A stretch of DNA of 23,779 bases from an uncultured Clostridia bacterium (GTDB lineage Bacteria > Bacillota > Clostridia > TANB77 > CAG-508). Below the pieces are notes generated by a model. The model made no database searches. It was not told the DNA's origin and was given only the letters and a program-made list of their open reading frames with translations. This document shows, one piece after another, positions 7,080 to 16,602 of this stretch. A program made the translations under genes and the position numbers. Each line of letters begins with the position of its first letter. Positions within the stretch are counted from its first letter, which is position 1. The DNA is taken from positions 1 through 23,779 of the forward strand of contig CAKPDY010000023.1 of NCBI GenBank assembly GCA_934149165.1. The letters run 5' to 3'.

Positions 7080-10000
7080 TAACTTGAAAGAATATATAAA
7101 AGGAAAGAATAAGCAAAAAAACAAAAAAATAATAAAGATATCAGCGTTTTTTATAATGATAATAATGTTAGCACTAGCCGCATATAACCTAGTGCTATTT
7201 GGCATTCCTGAAGTAGTTAAAACAATAGAATATTTACAATATGCCGATTTGGGTAAAAGTAATTCATCTGAAATAATTAGAGTTAAAGTAAATGACAGAT
7301 ATATTCCATTTGAAGAGGGAAAAACAGAATATAATATTAATGTAGATGCGAATGAGGAATTAATTAATTTGGAATTTGTAAAAGGCAGTGAGGGACAAGT
7401 AATATATGGTGCTAATAAATATTCAATGGTAGAAAAGGACAAAGACATTAAATTTACAGTACATTCACCTGATGGTTCAAGCCAAACAGAATATACATTA
7501 CATATGCACAAAACAGAAAATACTTATTTAAGAAATATAGAAATAAGAGATTTTTCATTAAACGAAGCATTTTCAAAGGATAACTCAACATATACAGCCA
7601 ATATTTATGATTCTGTAAATGTAATAGAATTAGCTGCTGCAAGTTATGACGAAAATTGTAATATTACAGTTACAACAAATACAAGTGATGATGTATTAAA
7701 TCAAAGTGGTGGGAACTTTAAAAGTTATCTTGAAAATATACAAATAGGAACAGTAATTACTATTAAAGTAACAAATACAATGACACAAGATGAAAGATTA
7801 TATACAGTAACATTACAAAAAAAGAATTTACCAAGTGCAACAACTATAGGTGCGGGAACAACTACAACATATAAACCACCTTTTAAGGGAACATATAAAA
7901 TGGAAGTTTATGGCCAAAGGGGAGGAAATGCTTATATAAAAGGCAGAACTACTCATACAATTTCTTGGTATGTTAGTAGTTCTAGTAGTTCTAAAACTTG
8001 TTATCATACTCCTTCAAGCTCACATACTGGAGGAAAAGGTGGATATGCCAGTGGTGAAAAATTATTAAGCAGGACAGATATATTAAATATTACAACAGCT
8101 GGGTCAGTATCAGATTATTCTAATTCAGATGTTTCTGTTGATGGAAATAATTCTTATATGTATTCTAGTACTTATTATGGTGGAAATGGTGGAACAAGTT
8201 CTATTAAAGTAAATAATTCAGATAGTCAAAAATTACAGGCAAATGGAGGAACTAGAGCATCGGCAAAGTTCACATTTACTCCTAGTCAGTCTGGAGGTTC
8301 TAGTGGTGAATCAAGTGCAAGATGTACTAGTAAAATTGGTGACGGAGGAGGAAATGGAAATAATGGAACAGCTAGTGTAAGTGCAAATGTGTTTACAAAT
8401 GCAAAAGCAACAACTGGAGGTTCATCAGCTTCAAAAGCAGTAATTACACCATTAGCATATGAAGGAAATGAAGATTATAAAAATACTACTTTTCCATTAT
8501 TAAATATAGAAACATCAGTTGGAGAAATGAAAACGGAATTCAATCCTGCCAACCACGAGTACTATATAGATGTACCATCAAATACACATGATACTATATT
8601 AACATTTACAACTATAGAAGGTGCAATTGTTGAAGGTGGAAAAGAACAAACTATTGAAGACTTAAATTTAGGAGACACAACAAAAACAATAAAAATAACA
8701 GCAGATGGAGTTACTTATACATATACAATTCATATATTAAGAACAGCATCAGGAGAAAGTAAATTAAAAAATATTATAAGAACATCAAATGGAACAACAG
8801 AAAATATACCAAACTTTGATGAAGATAAATACGAATATACAGTAACATTACCATATAATACAAATACTGATCAAGCAATAAGTGCAATTAAATTATTTCC
8901 TGGTCAAACTATAACAGGAGAAGAAACTAAAGCTATGACAGGAAGTCCAAGTAAATATGTAATAACAGTAGTGTCAGAAGATGGTAGAAGTAGATCAAAA
9001 TACAATGTTACATTACAAAGAGAAGCTAGTACAAGATTACAATCATTAAAAATAAATGGATACAGTGTGAGCGATTATAATGATTCAACTTTTGTTTATA
9101 GCCATGTAATAGACAAAAATTCTGCAACAGCGGAAGTGGAAGCAATTCCTTGGGATGACGGAGCAAGAGTTGAGGTAAAAGGTGCAGGTTACATAGGTGA
9201 TGAAGGAAAAATTATTCAAATTAAAGTATCAAAAGATGGTGTTGAAAATACTCTTTATCAAATAGATGTTACAAAAACAAATGCAAAATCAACTAATAAT
9301 TTTTCATATTCAACTAGCCCAAGAACTTACACAGTTCCAGTTTCAGGTTGGTATAAGATAGAAACCTGGGGGGCTTCAGGAGGAACAACTCAAGGTGATT
9401 ATAAAAAAATCTATGGAGGTAATGGTGGTTATGCTTCAGCTGAGTATAAATTAGAAGCAGGTGATGTAATTACAGTATGGACTGGTGGAGCTGGAAGTAG
9501 TGGTAGAACAGCAGGAACACATTATGGAGGAAAAGGTACATCAAGAAGAAAGAAATTTTTATTTATTACAAATTGGTATCATAATGTTGGTGGTGGCGGT
9601 GGAGCTACTGAGGTAAGATTGAATGATAAAATAATTATAATGACAGGTGGTGGCGGTGGATCTGAAGGTTACCGCGATGAACAAGGAGAAGCAGGCGGAT
9701 ATATGTCAAGAGCCTCATATAGTCCACAAGGAATCAGTGGAAGAAATAAAAAAGGTGATGGAGGTGCCGGAGGTGGCTATGTTGGAGGTAAAAGCTACAA
9801 AAGTGGTGGAAGTACGTATTTAGCATTACATAATGGATATAGTTCACCTTTAGAAAAACTTAACTCTGAAACAATTAGGAATACAAAAATTGTTGATGGA
9901 AATGGATATGCCTGGTCAAACTTTAGTAGACTTTCTTATACTGGAATGCCAAGTCCAAATGGTGGAACTATGAAAGGAAATACTGGTAATGGTTATGTAC

Positions 10001-13000
10001 GAATAACTAAACTTGATAATAATCTAAGTAATGATAATTATCTAAAAGATATTAAAGTAAGCAAAGGAACATTAGAACCAGTATTTGATACAGAAAAAAC
10101 AGAGTACACATTAACAGTTGGAGAAATAGAAGAAGTAACAATAACAGGTATACCACAAACTGCTAAAGCAAAAGTAAAAGGAAATGGAATACAAAAGCTT
10201 AATACAGAAGAAACAAAAGTTGTATTAACAGTAACAGCAGAAAATGGAGATAAAAGAGACTATACAATAACAGTAAAAAGAGATTCATCAACAAATGCCA
10301 AACCACAAGATATACAAATAAAAGGAATAAATACAAATGCAATAGATTTCAATAGTGAAAAACATGGAATATTAAGTCCGGAAAGTTTTGATCCAGAAAC
10401 AAAAGACTACACAATGACAATTCCTTATTCAACATCAAATGTAACATTTGATGTAACAAAAGGACAGCAAAATCAAACTGTAACAGGAGATGGAGAAAGA
10501 ACTTTAGAAGTTGGAGAAAATACAATAACAATAAAGGTTACAGCAGAAGATGGAGAACATGTAGAAGAATATACATATAAAATTATTAGGGAAGAAGACC
10601 ATACAGCAAAACTAACAGATCTTATTGTAAAAAATAGCGAAGAAGATATTAGTCAGACAATGGAAACCTTTGAAAAAGAAAAAACTGAATATACAGTAAT
10701 GGTAAAAAATTCAGTGGAAAAGTTAATGCTAGAAGCAAAAACAGATGCAGAAGAAGCTATTATACAGATAGGAGAAAATTCAAGTAATAAAGGTGATTTA
10801 ACATTTGAATCTGAAATTAATTTAAATGAAGGAATGAATGATATAAAAGTTACGATAACTTCAAAGGACAATTTAACAACGACATACATTGTACATGCAT
10901 ATAAAGAAATGAAAGACAATGTACTTCTTAAAGAACTTAGTGTAAAAAATGGAGAAAACAATGTTATAATTACACCTAACTTTAACAGATTATTAAATAC
11001 TTATGAAAGTAGTGTAGAAATAGATGTACATACAGTTAAAATAATTGCAGAAGCAGTAGATGAAAATGCAAAAGTAACAGTATTAAAAGATGAACAAGAT
11101 GCAACTAATAGAACAGAAGAAGAAATAGAATTACATGCAGGATTAAATACAATAAATATTAATGTAAAAAATGGTGAAAGAACAGGAACATATACAGTAA
11201 ATATAATAAAAGAAGCATCAAACAACAATTATTTACAAGTATTAGAAATAGAAAATGGTGAATTAGTAACTGAGGGATATGATGAAGAAACAGAGGATTA
11301 TACTTATGTGTCTGATACTTTTAACAAAGAAAAACAAGAATACACTGTAAAAGTGGCAAGTAATAATGATAAATTGGATTTGATTATTGAGCCAGAAGAC
11401 AAAAATGCTAAATATGAAGTAATAAATAATGATAGACTTCTAACTGGGGAAAATGAGGTAATCATAAGAGTTACAGCGGAAAATGGAGAAAAAAGAGATT
11501 ACAAATTAAAAGTAATTAAAGAAGGTTCAAATAATTGTAATTTAATAAATATTACAGTTGATGGAAATAACTTAGAAGGATTTGATAAAGAAATACTTGA
11601 ATATGCAATAGAAGTAGAAAACAACGCAAAAGAAATAAGTATTTTGGGTGAAAAAGAAGATGTTAGAAGTACAGTTTATGGAAATGGTAAATATACATTA
11701 CTAGAAGGAGAAAACAGGATTATAATTAATGTTGAAGCAGAAGATGGAACAGAGAAAAATTATACAATTGCGGTAACAAGAAAACAAAGTAGTAATTGTA
11801 ATTTGAAAAAAGTATTAGTTAACAACAAAATAGAAGCATTAAAACAAGAAGATGATACATATAAAGCAATTGTTTCAAGTGAGTTAGAAGAAATTACTAT
11901 CGAGGGAATTGCAGAAGACGAAAATGCGACAGTTGAAGGTAACGGAAAACTTGAATTAATAGGAATTGGTAATGTAGAAAAAACATTAACCGTAATCGCA
12001 GCAGATGGAACAACTTCAAAAGAGTATACAGTAGTTATAGAAAGAGAAAAATCCGATAATGCACATTTAAAATCTTTATTCGCACAAGAAGGCGGATTAA
12101 CACCAGAGTTTAATAAAGAAAATTTAAACTATGAAGTAAAAGTTTTGCATAATACAGAAAAACTAACATTGCAAGTTTGCCCTGAAGACAAAATAGCAAC
12201 TTATGAAATAGATGTAGATGAAACAGTAATTGAAATAGATGGGGAAACTAAGGTAAATGGTGAAAAAACATTAGAAATTCCATTATTGAATAATTCAACA
12301 AATATTAGTGTAAAAGTAATGTCAAGTAGTGGAAACACAACATTAACATATAATGTTAAAATTGTAAAACAAGATGATTTTGGAGATCTATGTGACATAA
12401 CAAATTTGAAAGTATCAAAAGAAGATGGGGAATTACAATATACACCAAACTTTAATGAAAATACACTTTTCTACGAATTAGAAGTACCTTATGAAATTGA
12501 AAAAGTGAATGTAGAAGCAATTGCAAAATATATAACAAATTCTGATACTGAGAATCCTGATACAGAAATTTCTAAAAGAGAAGTTACAGTTATTGGTAAT
12601 GGAGAATATGATTTAAAAATTGGTACAAACATTATTCCAGTTAAAGTAATCGGAAAATATTTAGAAGAGGTAGAAAACAAACCAGAAAGTGCTCAAATAA
12701 ATAAAGAATATGAAAAAACATACCAAGTCAAAATTACAAGAAAGCTTTCTAATAATGCAAATCTAAGTGAATTAAGTGTAGCAGGAGAAATATTTGAACA
12801 AAACTTTGATCCAAATACAACATTATATAACTTAGAAACAAGACAAGCTAAACTTACTATAAATGCAGTACCAGAAGATGATAATGCAAGTTACGAAATA
12901 ATTTATCCAGAAGAAGCAGACCAAACTGGAAAATTAAAACAGGGTAAAAATATTATAATAGTAAGAGTAACAGCACAAGACAAAAAAACAACAAAAGACT

Positions 13001-16000
13001 ATGTATTAGAAGTATCTAAGTTATCAAATGATAATAATTACCTTGAAAGTTTAGAAATAGATGGATACGGAATAACACCAGAATTTAATAAAAATGAATT
13101 ACAATACAATGTTCTAATTCCAGAGGAAATGAATTCAATAAATATTAATGCAGTACCAGAAGATTTGGATGCAATAGTTGAAGGCGCAGGAAGTGTGTTA
13201 ATTTCAGATGACGAACAAACAGTAAATATTAAAGTAATATCTAGTTCAGGAAAAGAAAGAATTTATCAAATAAATGTTTTAAGAGGTCAGTCATCAAATA
13301 ATTATTTAGAATTGTTAGAAATAAGTTCAGGAGAATTAACACCTGAATTTAGCAAAGAAACAAATGAATATACAGTTGATGTAAAAAGTAATATAGAAAA
13401 TATTACAGTAACTGGAAAGCCAGAAGATTTAACTGCTACAGTCAAAATCATAAAAGGAGATACACAATATGTAGATGAAAAAGAAGCAGAAAAAGGTATA
13501 AAAGTATCTGGAATAATACCACTTGAAGTTGGTGAAAATGAAATAAAAGTGGTTGTGACAGCAGCAGATGGTACAGAAAATATTTACACAATAAAAGTAA
13601 AAAAAGAGAAGTCTATAAGCACAAAATTAGATAACTTAGAAATTGAAAATTATGAAATAAAACCTAGTTTTATGAAAGATACTTTAGATTATGTTACTTA
13701 TGTTGATAACGAAATAGTTGGACTTGACTATGTTGTAAACGAAGGAACAGAAATTGTAGCAGATATAACAAAAACTGGAACAGAGGAAATAGAACCACGT
13801 AATGGTAAATTAGTTATTACAACTGAGGATAAAAATGCAATAGTTACAGTTACAGGAAACTCAAATTTTAAAGAAGGAAATAATGATGTAACAATAACTG
13901 TTAAATCATTAGAAAATGAAGAAGAAACAATATATACATTAGTAGTTAATAGAAAACCATTTGCAAACAATTTCTTAGAATATTTGCACACAAATAAAGG
14001 CACATTAGCTCCAGAATTTAATGAAACAACATTAAATTATGTTATAAATGTTGATAATTCTATAGATAAAATTACATTAGATGCAAAAGCTAAAGATACA
14101 AAAGCAGAAGTTTTAATGAAAGATGATGATAAAAAAGTAGGCCAAGCAAAACACGAATATATGTTAAATGTTGGAGATAATGAGATTACTATAGATGTTA
14201 CAGATGAAAATGGTATTAATAGGAAATATACAGTTAATATAATTAGATCTAAGGATATAAAAGTAGGATTAAAGGATTTACAAGTAAGATTTAATGGAGA
14301 ATTTACTGAAATTATACCAATGTTTGAAAATGGAATTAAAGACTATGAGGTTACAGCACCAGTTGGAGTAACTATAGCTGAAATCATAGCAGAGCCAATA
14401 GTGGATACATGTACTGTTGAAGGAGATGGTGAAGTTTCTATTATAACAGAAGATGGTCAATTAGATGTTGTAAAAGAAATTGTTGTGAAAGCAGAGGATG
14501 GCGTAACTACTGAAACTTATACTCTTACAATACACAGAACATTGTCAAATAGTGCAGAACTTATAGAATTATTACCAAGTTCAGGGACACTTAAATATAC
14601 AGAAAATGAATTAGAAAAGCAATACTTTAAATATAAGCAATATGAGTATAATTTAGAATTAGGTACAGAAGATAAAACATTATCATTTGAGGTGGAAACT
14701 GAAGATGTATTTGCAAAAGTATCTGGAATAGAAGAAATGGAAGTACCTTTAGGAAATAGTACAAGAAAAATACTTGTAACAGCTGAAGATGGTACAACTA
14801 CTAAAGAATATACAATAAATATAAACAGAAATGCATTAAATGATGCAAGATTAAAATCATTACAAATAAAAACATCTGTAGAAGGGGATTACTATACAAT
14901 TAAACCTGAATTTGAACCTGATGCTTTTGAATATACAGTAATGGTTGAACCAGGAAAAACACAATTAAGTAAGGAAGATATTATTGCAGAACCTATGGTA
15001 GAAGGAACTGTTATTACATGTAATAATGTAAGTCTTGAAAATGAAGAAACAAAATTCGAAATTGAAACATTAGCGCCAGATAAAATCACAAAACAAGTTT
15101 ATACTTTAAAAATAAAGAAGATAGATAGCAATGTTGGATTAGAATATGTAAAAGTAGATGGAAAACAAGTATCATCAGAAGGAAATCCTTTAATATATAA
15201 CGAATTTATTGATATAAAAGATGAAGTAGAAGTTGAATTAAAAGCATTAAATGAAACTTCAAGGATTGAAGTTATAGAGCCAGAAGTAATAGCTACTACT
15301 GAAAAAGGTTTATTGAACTTTACTTTACCAACAACAGAAGAAACAACTAATGTAAAATTTAAAGTGATTTCTGAGTCTGGAGAAGAAATGGAATATTTAC
15401 TAGTATTAACCAAAAAATCTGATGATAATAGCTTATTAAGTTTAAGCGTGGATGACGAAGTATTACAAGTAAGTGAAGATGGCAAATATTACTACAATAT
15501 TGATTCTGTTGAAGAAACAGGAAAAGATGTATTAGTAAAAGCTGTCACAAACAATAAATATGCTAATATTCAAATAGACAAAGATGAAGTAAATGTGAAT
15601 GAAACAAGTAAAAATATACATGTAACACAAAATGCTAATATTAAAGTACTAATTACTGTAACTAGTCAAACAGGAGAAATTAAAGAATATGAATTATACA
15701 TAAGAACTTTAGAAAATAACACTAGATTAAGTAGAGTAGAGGTTGATAGTAAAGAGGTAACAGACTTTGAAGAAGGAACAAATACTTATACAGCAGAAGT
15801 TGAAGTAAAGCAAGATGGAAATAATGATTATGAAATTAATTTAGAAACTGTAACAAAAGAAGCTACTATTGAGCTATATGATGAAAATAGCAAAATAGCT
15901 GAAACATCAGAAGAACAAACAGGAAAATTAACATACACTGTTACAAACTTAAATTTAGGTGAAAAAGATTATAAAATAATTGTAAGATTAAGTGATACGA

Positions 16001-16602
16001 TATTTACAGAATATGCATTGAAATTAAATGTAGTAGAAGGTAAGAAAGAAGGTATATTAAAAGGTAGTATTCACACTTCTCCAACAGAAGTAACAACACA
16101 AAGCAATATAGCTGATATATATATATATAGCTGTGAAGATACAAAAAATGTTATAAATTGGGATGAAGCAATTGAAAATACTACAAATGGAGTATTAGAT
16201 GAGTTACATTTAAATTTGAAGGGAATATCAGAAAAAGCAAAGCAAACAACAAAAAGTGACGGAACATTTGAAATTACAATTGAAGAAGGGGAATATGATA
16301 TTCTAATTGATAAAGAAGGATATTTAGACATAATACATATAAATGTAAAAGTAGAAAAAGACAAAACAGTAGATATAGGAGTGCAAGAATTAACAGCAGG
16401 AGATATTAACAAAGATGGAGTTGTAGAGATTTTAGACAAAATATCTATTGGTGAACAAAATGATAAAACAACAAGTGATGTAGACTTTAGATCAGAATGT
16501 GACATAAATGATGATGGAATAGTCGACATCCTAGATAAAACAGAAATCAATGGTAACAATGACCAGAGAAGAAAAATAATTAAAAGTGAGGAGGGAGTAT
16601 AG
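7069..16602 (+). CDS. Giant surface fibre protein with Cadherin-like repeats, glycine-rich modules and dockerin
   Basis: The product is 3177 residues. The first in-frame ATG is 7051, but AAAGGGGGAC at 7054-7063 is placed for the ATG at 7069, so that start is used. Residues 1-23 are basic and about 24-46 form one hydrophobic helix without a clear cleavage site, so the protein is probably anchored by its N-terminus and otherwise extracellular. I count about 25 beta-sandwich repeats of roughly 80-110 residues resembling the Cadherin-like family PF12733, each with a L-x-x-L opening, a PxFxxxxxxY centre and a final YTIxVxR-type strand. Two glycine-rich modules interrupt them at about 265-460 and 741-983; both open with an aromatic, P, G-x-Y-K-x-E segment. 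About 2995-3105 resembles a carboxypeptidase-regulatory-type sandwich. A dockerin follows at about 3110-3165, with two calcium loops, D3112-x-N-x-D-G and D3145-x-N-x-D-G, each ending in D at loop position 12. No enzyme domain or LPXTG motif is seen, so an adhesive or structural role is inferred. Confidence 0.93.
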   Translation: MQNDNLKEYIKGKNKQKNKKIIKISAFFIMIIMLALAAYNLVLFGIPEVVKTIEYLQYADLGKSNSSEIIRVKVNDRYIPFEEGKTEYNINVDANEELINLEFVKGSEGQVIYGANKYSMVEKDKDIKFTVHSPDGSSQTEYTLHMHKTENTYLRNIEIRDFSLNEAFSKDNSTYTANIYDSVNVIELAAASYDENCNITVTTNTSDDVLNQSGGNFKSYLENIQIGTVITIKVTNTMTQDERLYTVTLQKKNLPSATTIGAGTTTTYKPPFKGTYKMEVYGQRGGNAYIKGRTTHTISWYVSSSSSSKTCYHTPSSSHTGGKGGYASGEKLLSRTDILNITTAGSVSDYSNSDVSVDGNNSYMYSSTYYGGNGGTSSIKVNNSDSQKLQANGGTRASAKFTFTPSQSGGSSGESSARCTSKIGDGGGNGNNGTASVSANVFTNAKATTGGSSASKAVITPLAYEGNEDYKNTTFPLLNIETSVGEMKTEFNPANHEYYIDVPSNTHDTILTFTTIEGAIVEGGKEQTIEDLNLGDTTKTIKITADGVTYTYTIHILRTASGESKLKNIIRTSNGTTENIPNFDEDKYEYTVTLPYNTNTDQAISAIKLFPGQTITGEETKAMTGSPSKYVITVVSEDGRSRSKYNVTLQREASTRLQSLKINGYSVSDYNDSTFVYSHVIDKNSATAEVEAIPWDDGARVEVKGAGYIGDEGKIIQIKVSKDGVENTLYQIDVTKTNAKSTNNFSYSTSPRTYTVPVSGWYKIETWGASGGTTQGDYKKIYGGNGGYASAEYKLEAGDVITVWTGGAGSSGRTAGTHYGGKGTSRRKKFLFITNWYHNVGGGGGATEVRLNDKIIIMTGGGGGSEGYRDEQGEAGGYMSRASYSPQGISGRNKKGDGGAGGGYVGGKSYKSGGSTYLALHNGYSSPLEKLNSETIRNTKIVDGNGYAWSNFSRLSYTGMPSPNGGTMKGNTGNGYVRITKLDNNLSNDNYLKDIKVSKGTLEPVFDTEKTEYTLTVGEIEEVTITGIPQTAKAKVKGNGIQKLNTEETKVVLTVTAENGDKRDYTITVKRDSSTNAKPQDIQIKGINTNAIDFNSEKHGILSPESFDPETKDYTMTIPYSTSNVTFDVTKGQQNQTVTGDGERTLEVGENTITIKVTAEDGEHVEEYTYKIIREEDHTAKLTDLIVKNSEEDISQTMETFEKEKTEYTVMVKNSVEKLMLEAKTDAEEAIIQIGENSSNKGDLTFESEINLNEGMNDIKVTITSKDNLTTTYIVHAYKEMKDNVLLKELSVKNGENNVIITPNFNRLLNTYESSVEIDVHTVKIIAEAVDENAKVTVLKDEQDATNRTEEEIELHAGLNTININVKNGERTGTYTVNIIKEASNNNYLQVLEIENGELVTEGYDEETEDYTYVSDTFNKEKQEYTVKVASNNDKLDLIIEPEDKNAKYEVINNDRLLTGENEVIIRVTAENGEKRDYKLKVIKEGSNNCNLINITVDGNNLEGFDKEILEYAIEVENNAKEISILGEKEDVRSTVYGNGKYTLLEGENRIIINVEAEDGTEKNYTIAVTRKQSSNCNLKKVLVNNKIEALKQEDDTYKAIVSSELEEITIEGIAEDENATVEGNGKLELIGIGNVEKTLTVIAADGTTSKEYTVVIEREKSDNAHLKSLFAQEGGLTPEFNKENLNYEVKVLHNTEKLTLQVCPEDKIATYEIDVDETVIEIDGETKVNGEKTLEIPLLNNSTNISVKVMSSSGNTTLTYNVKIVKQDDFGDLCDITNLKVSKEDGELQYTPNFNENTLFYELEVPYEIEKVNVEAIAKYITNSDTENPDTEISKREVTVIGNGEYDLKIGTNIIPVKVIGKYLEEVENKPESAQINKEYEKTYQVKITRKLSNNANLSELSVAGEIFEQNFDPNTTLYNLETRQAKLTINAVPEDDNASYEIIYPEEADQTGKLKQGKNIIIVRVTAQDKKTTKDYVLEVSKLSNDNNYLESLEIDGYGITPEFNKNELQYNVLIPEEMNSININAVPEDLDAIVEGAGSVLISDDEQTVNIKVISSSGKERIYQINVLRGQSSNNYLELLEISSGELTPEFSKETNEYTVDVKSNIENITVTGKPEDLTATVKIIKGDTQYVDEKEAEKGIKVSGIIPLEVGENEIKVVVTAADGTENIYTIKVKKEKSISTKLDNLEIENYEIKPSFMKDTLDYVTYVDNEIVGLDYVVNEGTEIVADITKTGTEEIEPRNGKLVITTEDKNAIVTVTGNSNFKEGNNDVTITVKSLENEEETIYTLVVNRKPFANNFLEYLHTNKGTLAPEFNETTLNYVINVDNSIDKITLDAKAKDTKAEVLMKDDDKKVGQAKHEYMLNVGDNEITIDVTDENGINRKYTVNIIRSKDIKVGLKDLQVRFNGEFTEIIPMFENGIKDYEVTAPVGVTIAEIIAEPIVDTCTVEGDGEVSIITEDGQLDVVKEIVVKAEDGVTTETYTLTIHRTLSNSAELIELLPSSGTLKYTENELEKQYFKYKQYEYNLELGTEDKTLSFEVETEDVFAKVSGIEEMEVPLGNSTRKILVTAEDGTTTKEYTININRNALNDARLKSLQIKTSVEGDYYTIKPEFEPDAFEYTVMVEPGKTQLSKEDIIAEPMVEGTVITCNNVSLENEETKFEIETLAPDKITKQVYTLKIKKIDSNVGLEYVKVDGKQVSSEGNPLIYNEFIDIKDEVEVELKALNETSRIEVIEPEVIATTEKGLLNFTLPTTEETTNVKFKVISESGEEMEYLLVLTKKSDDNSLLSLSVDDEVLQVSEDGKYYYNIDSVEETGKDVLVKAVTNNKYANIQIDKDEVNVNETSKNIHVTQNANIKVLITVTSQTGEIKEYELYIRTLENNTRLSRVEVDSKEVTDFEEGTNTYTAEVEVKQDGNNDYEINLETVTKEATIELYDENSKIAETSEEQTGKLTYTVTNLNLGEKDYKIIVRLSDTIFTEYALKLNVVEGKKEGILKGSIHTSPTEVTTQSNIADIYIYSCEDTKNVINWDEAIENTTNGVLDELHLNLKGISEKAKQTTKSDGTFEITIEEGEYDILIDKEGYLDIIHINVKVEKDKTVDIGVQELTAGDINKDGVVEILDKISIGEQNDKTTSDVDFRSECDINDDGIVDILDKTEINGNNDQRRKIIKSEEGV
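16396..16563 (+). other. Dockerin-like module at the C-terminus of the giant surface protein
   Basis: Two calcium-binding repeats with the dockerin pattern, DINKDGVVEILD and DINDDGIVDILD, are about 33 residues apart, close to a typical dockerin. All acidic or Asn ligand positions (1, 3, 5, 12) are kept in both. Positions 10-11, which often set specificity, are I-L in both rather than S-T. The preceding beta-sandwich resembles the domain that often sits before dockerins. Confidence 0.85.

Noticed and set aside
7041..7511. 156-codon minus-strand ORF
   Set aside because: It is a shadow of the giant surface gene, with no ribosome site. The same applies to the other minus-strand open frames within 7069-21620, and to those inside the helicase and ABC genes.
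7069..16602. Pseudogene or assembly-collapsed repeat gene
   Set aside because: The frame is open for 3177 codons and the repeats are strongly diverged from each other, so misassembly by repeat collapse is unlikely.
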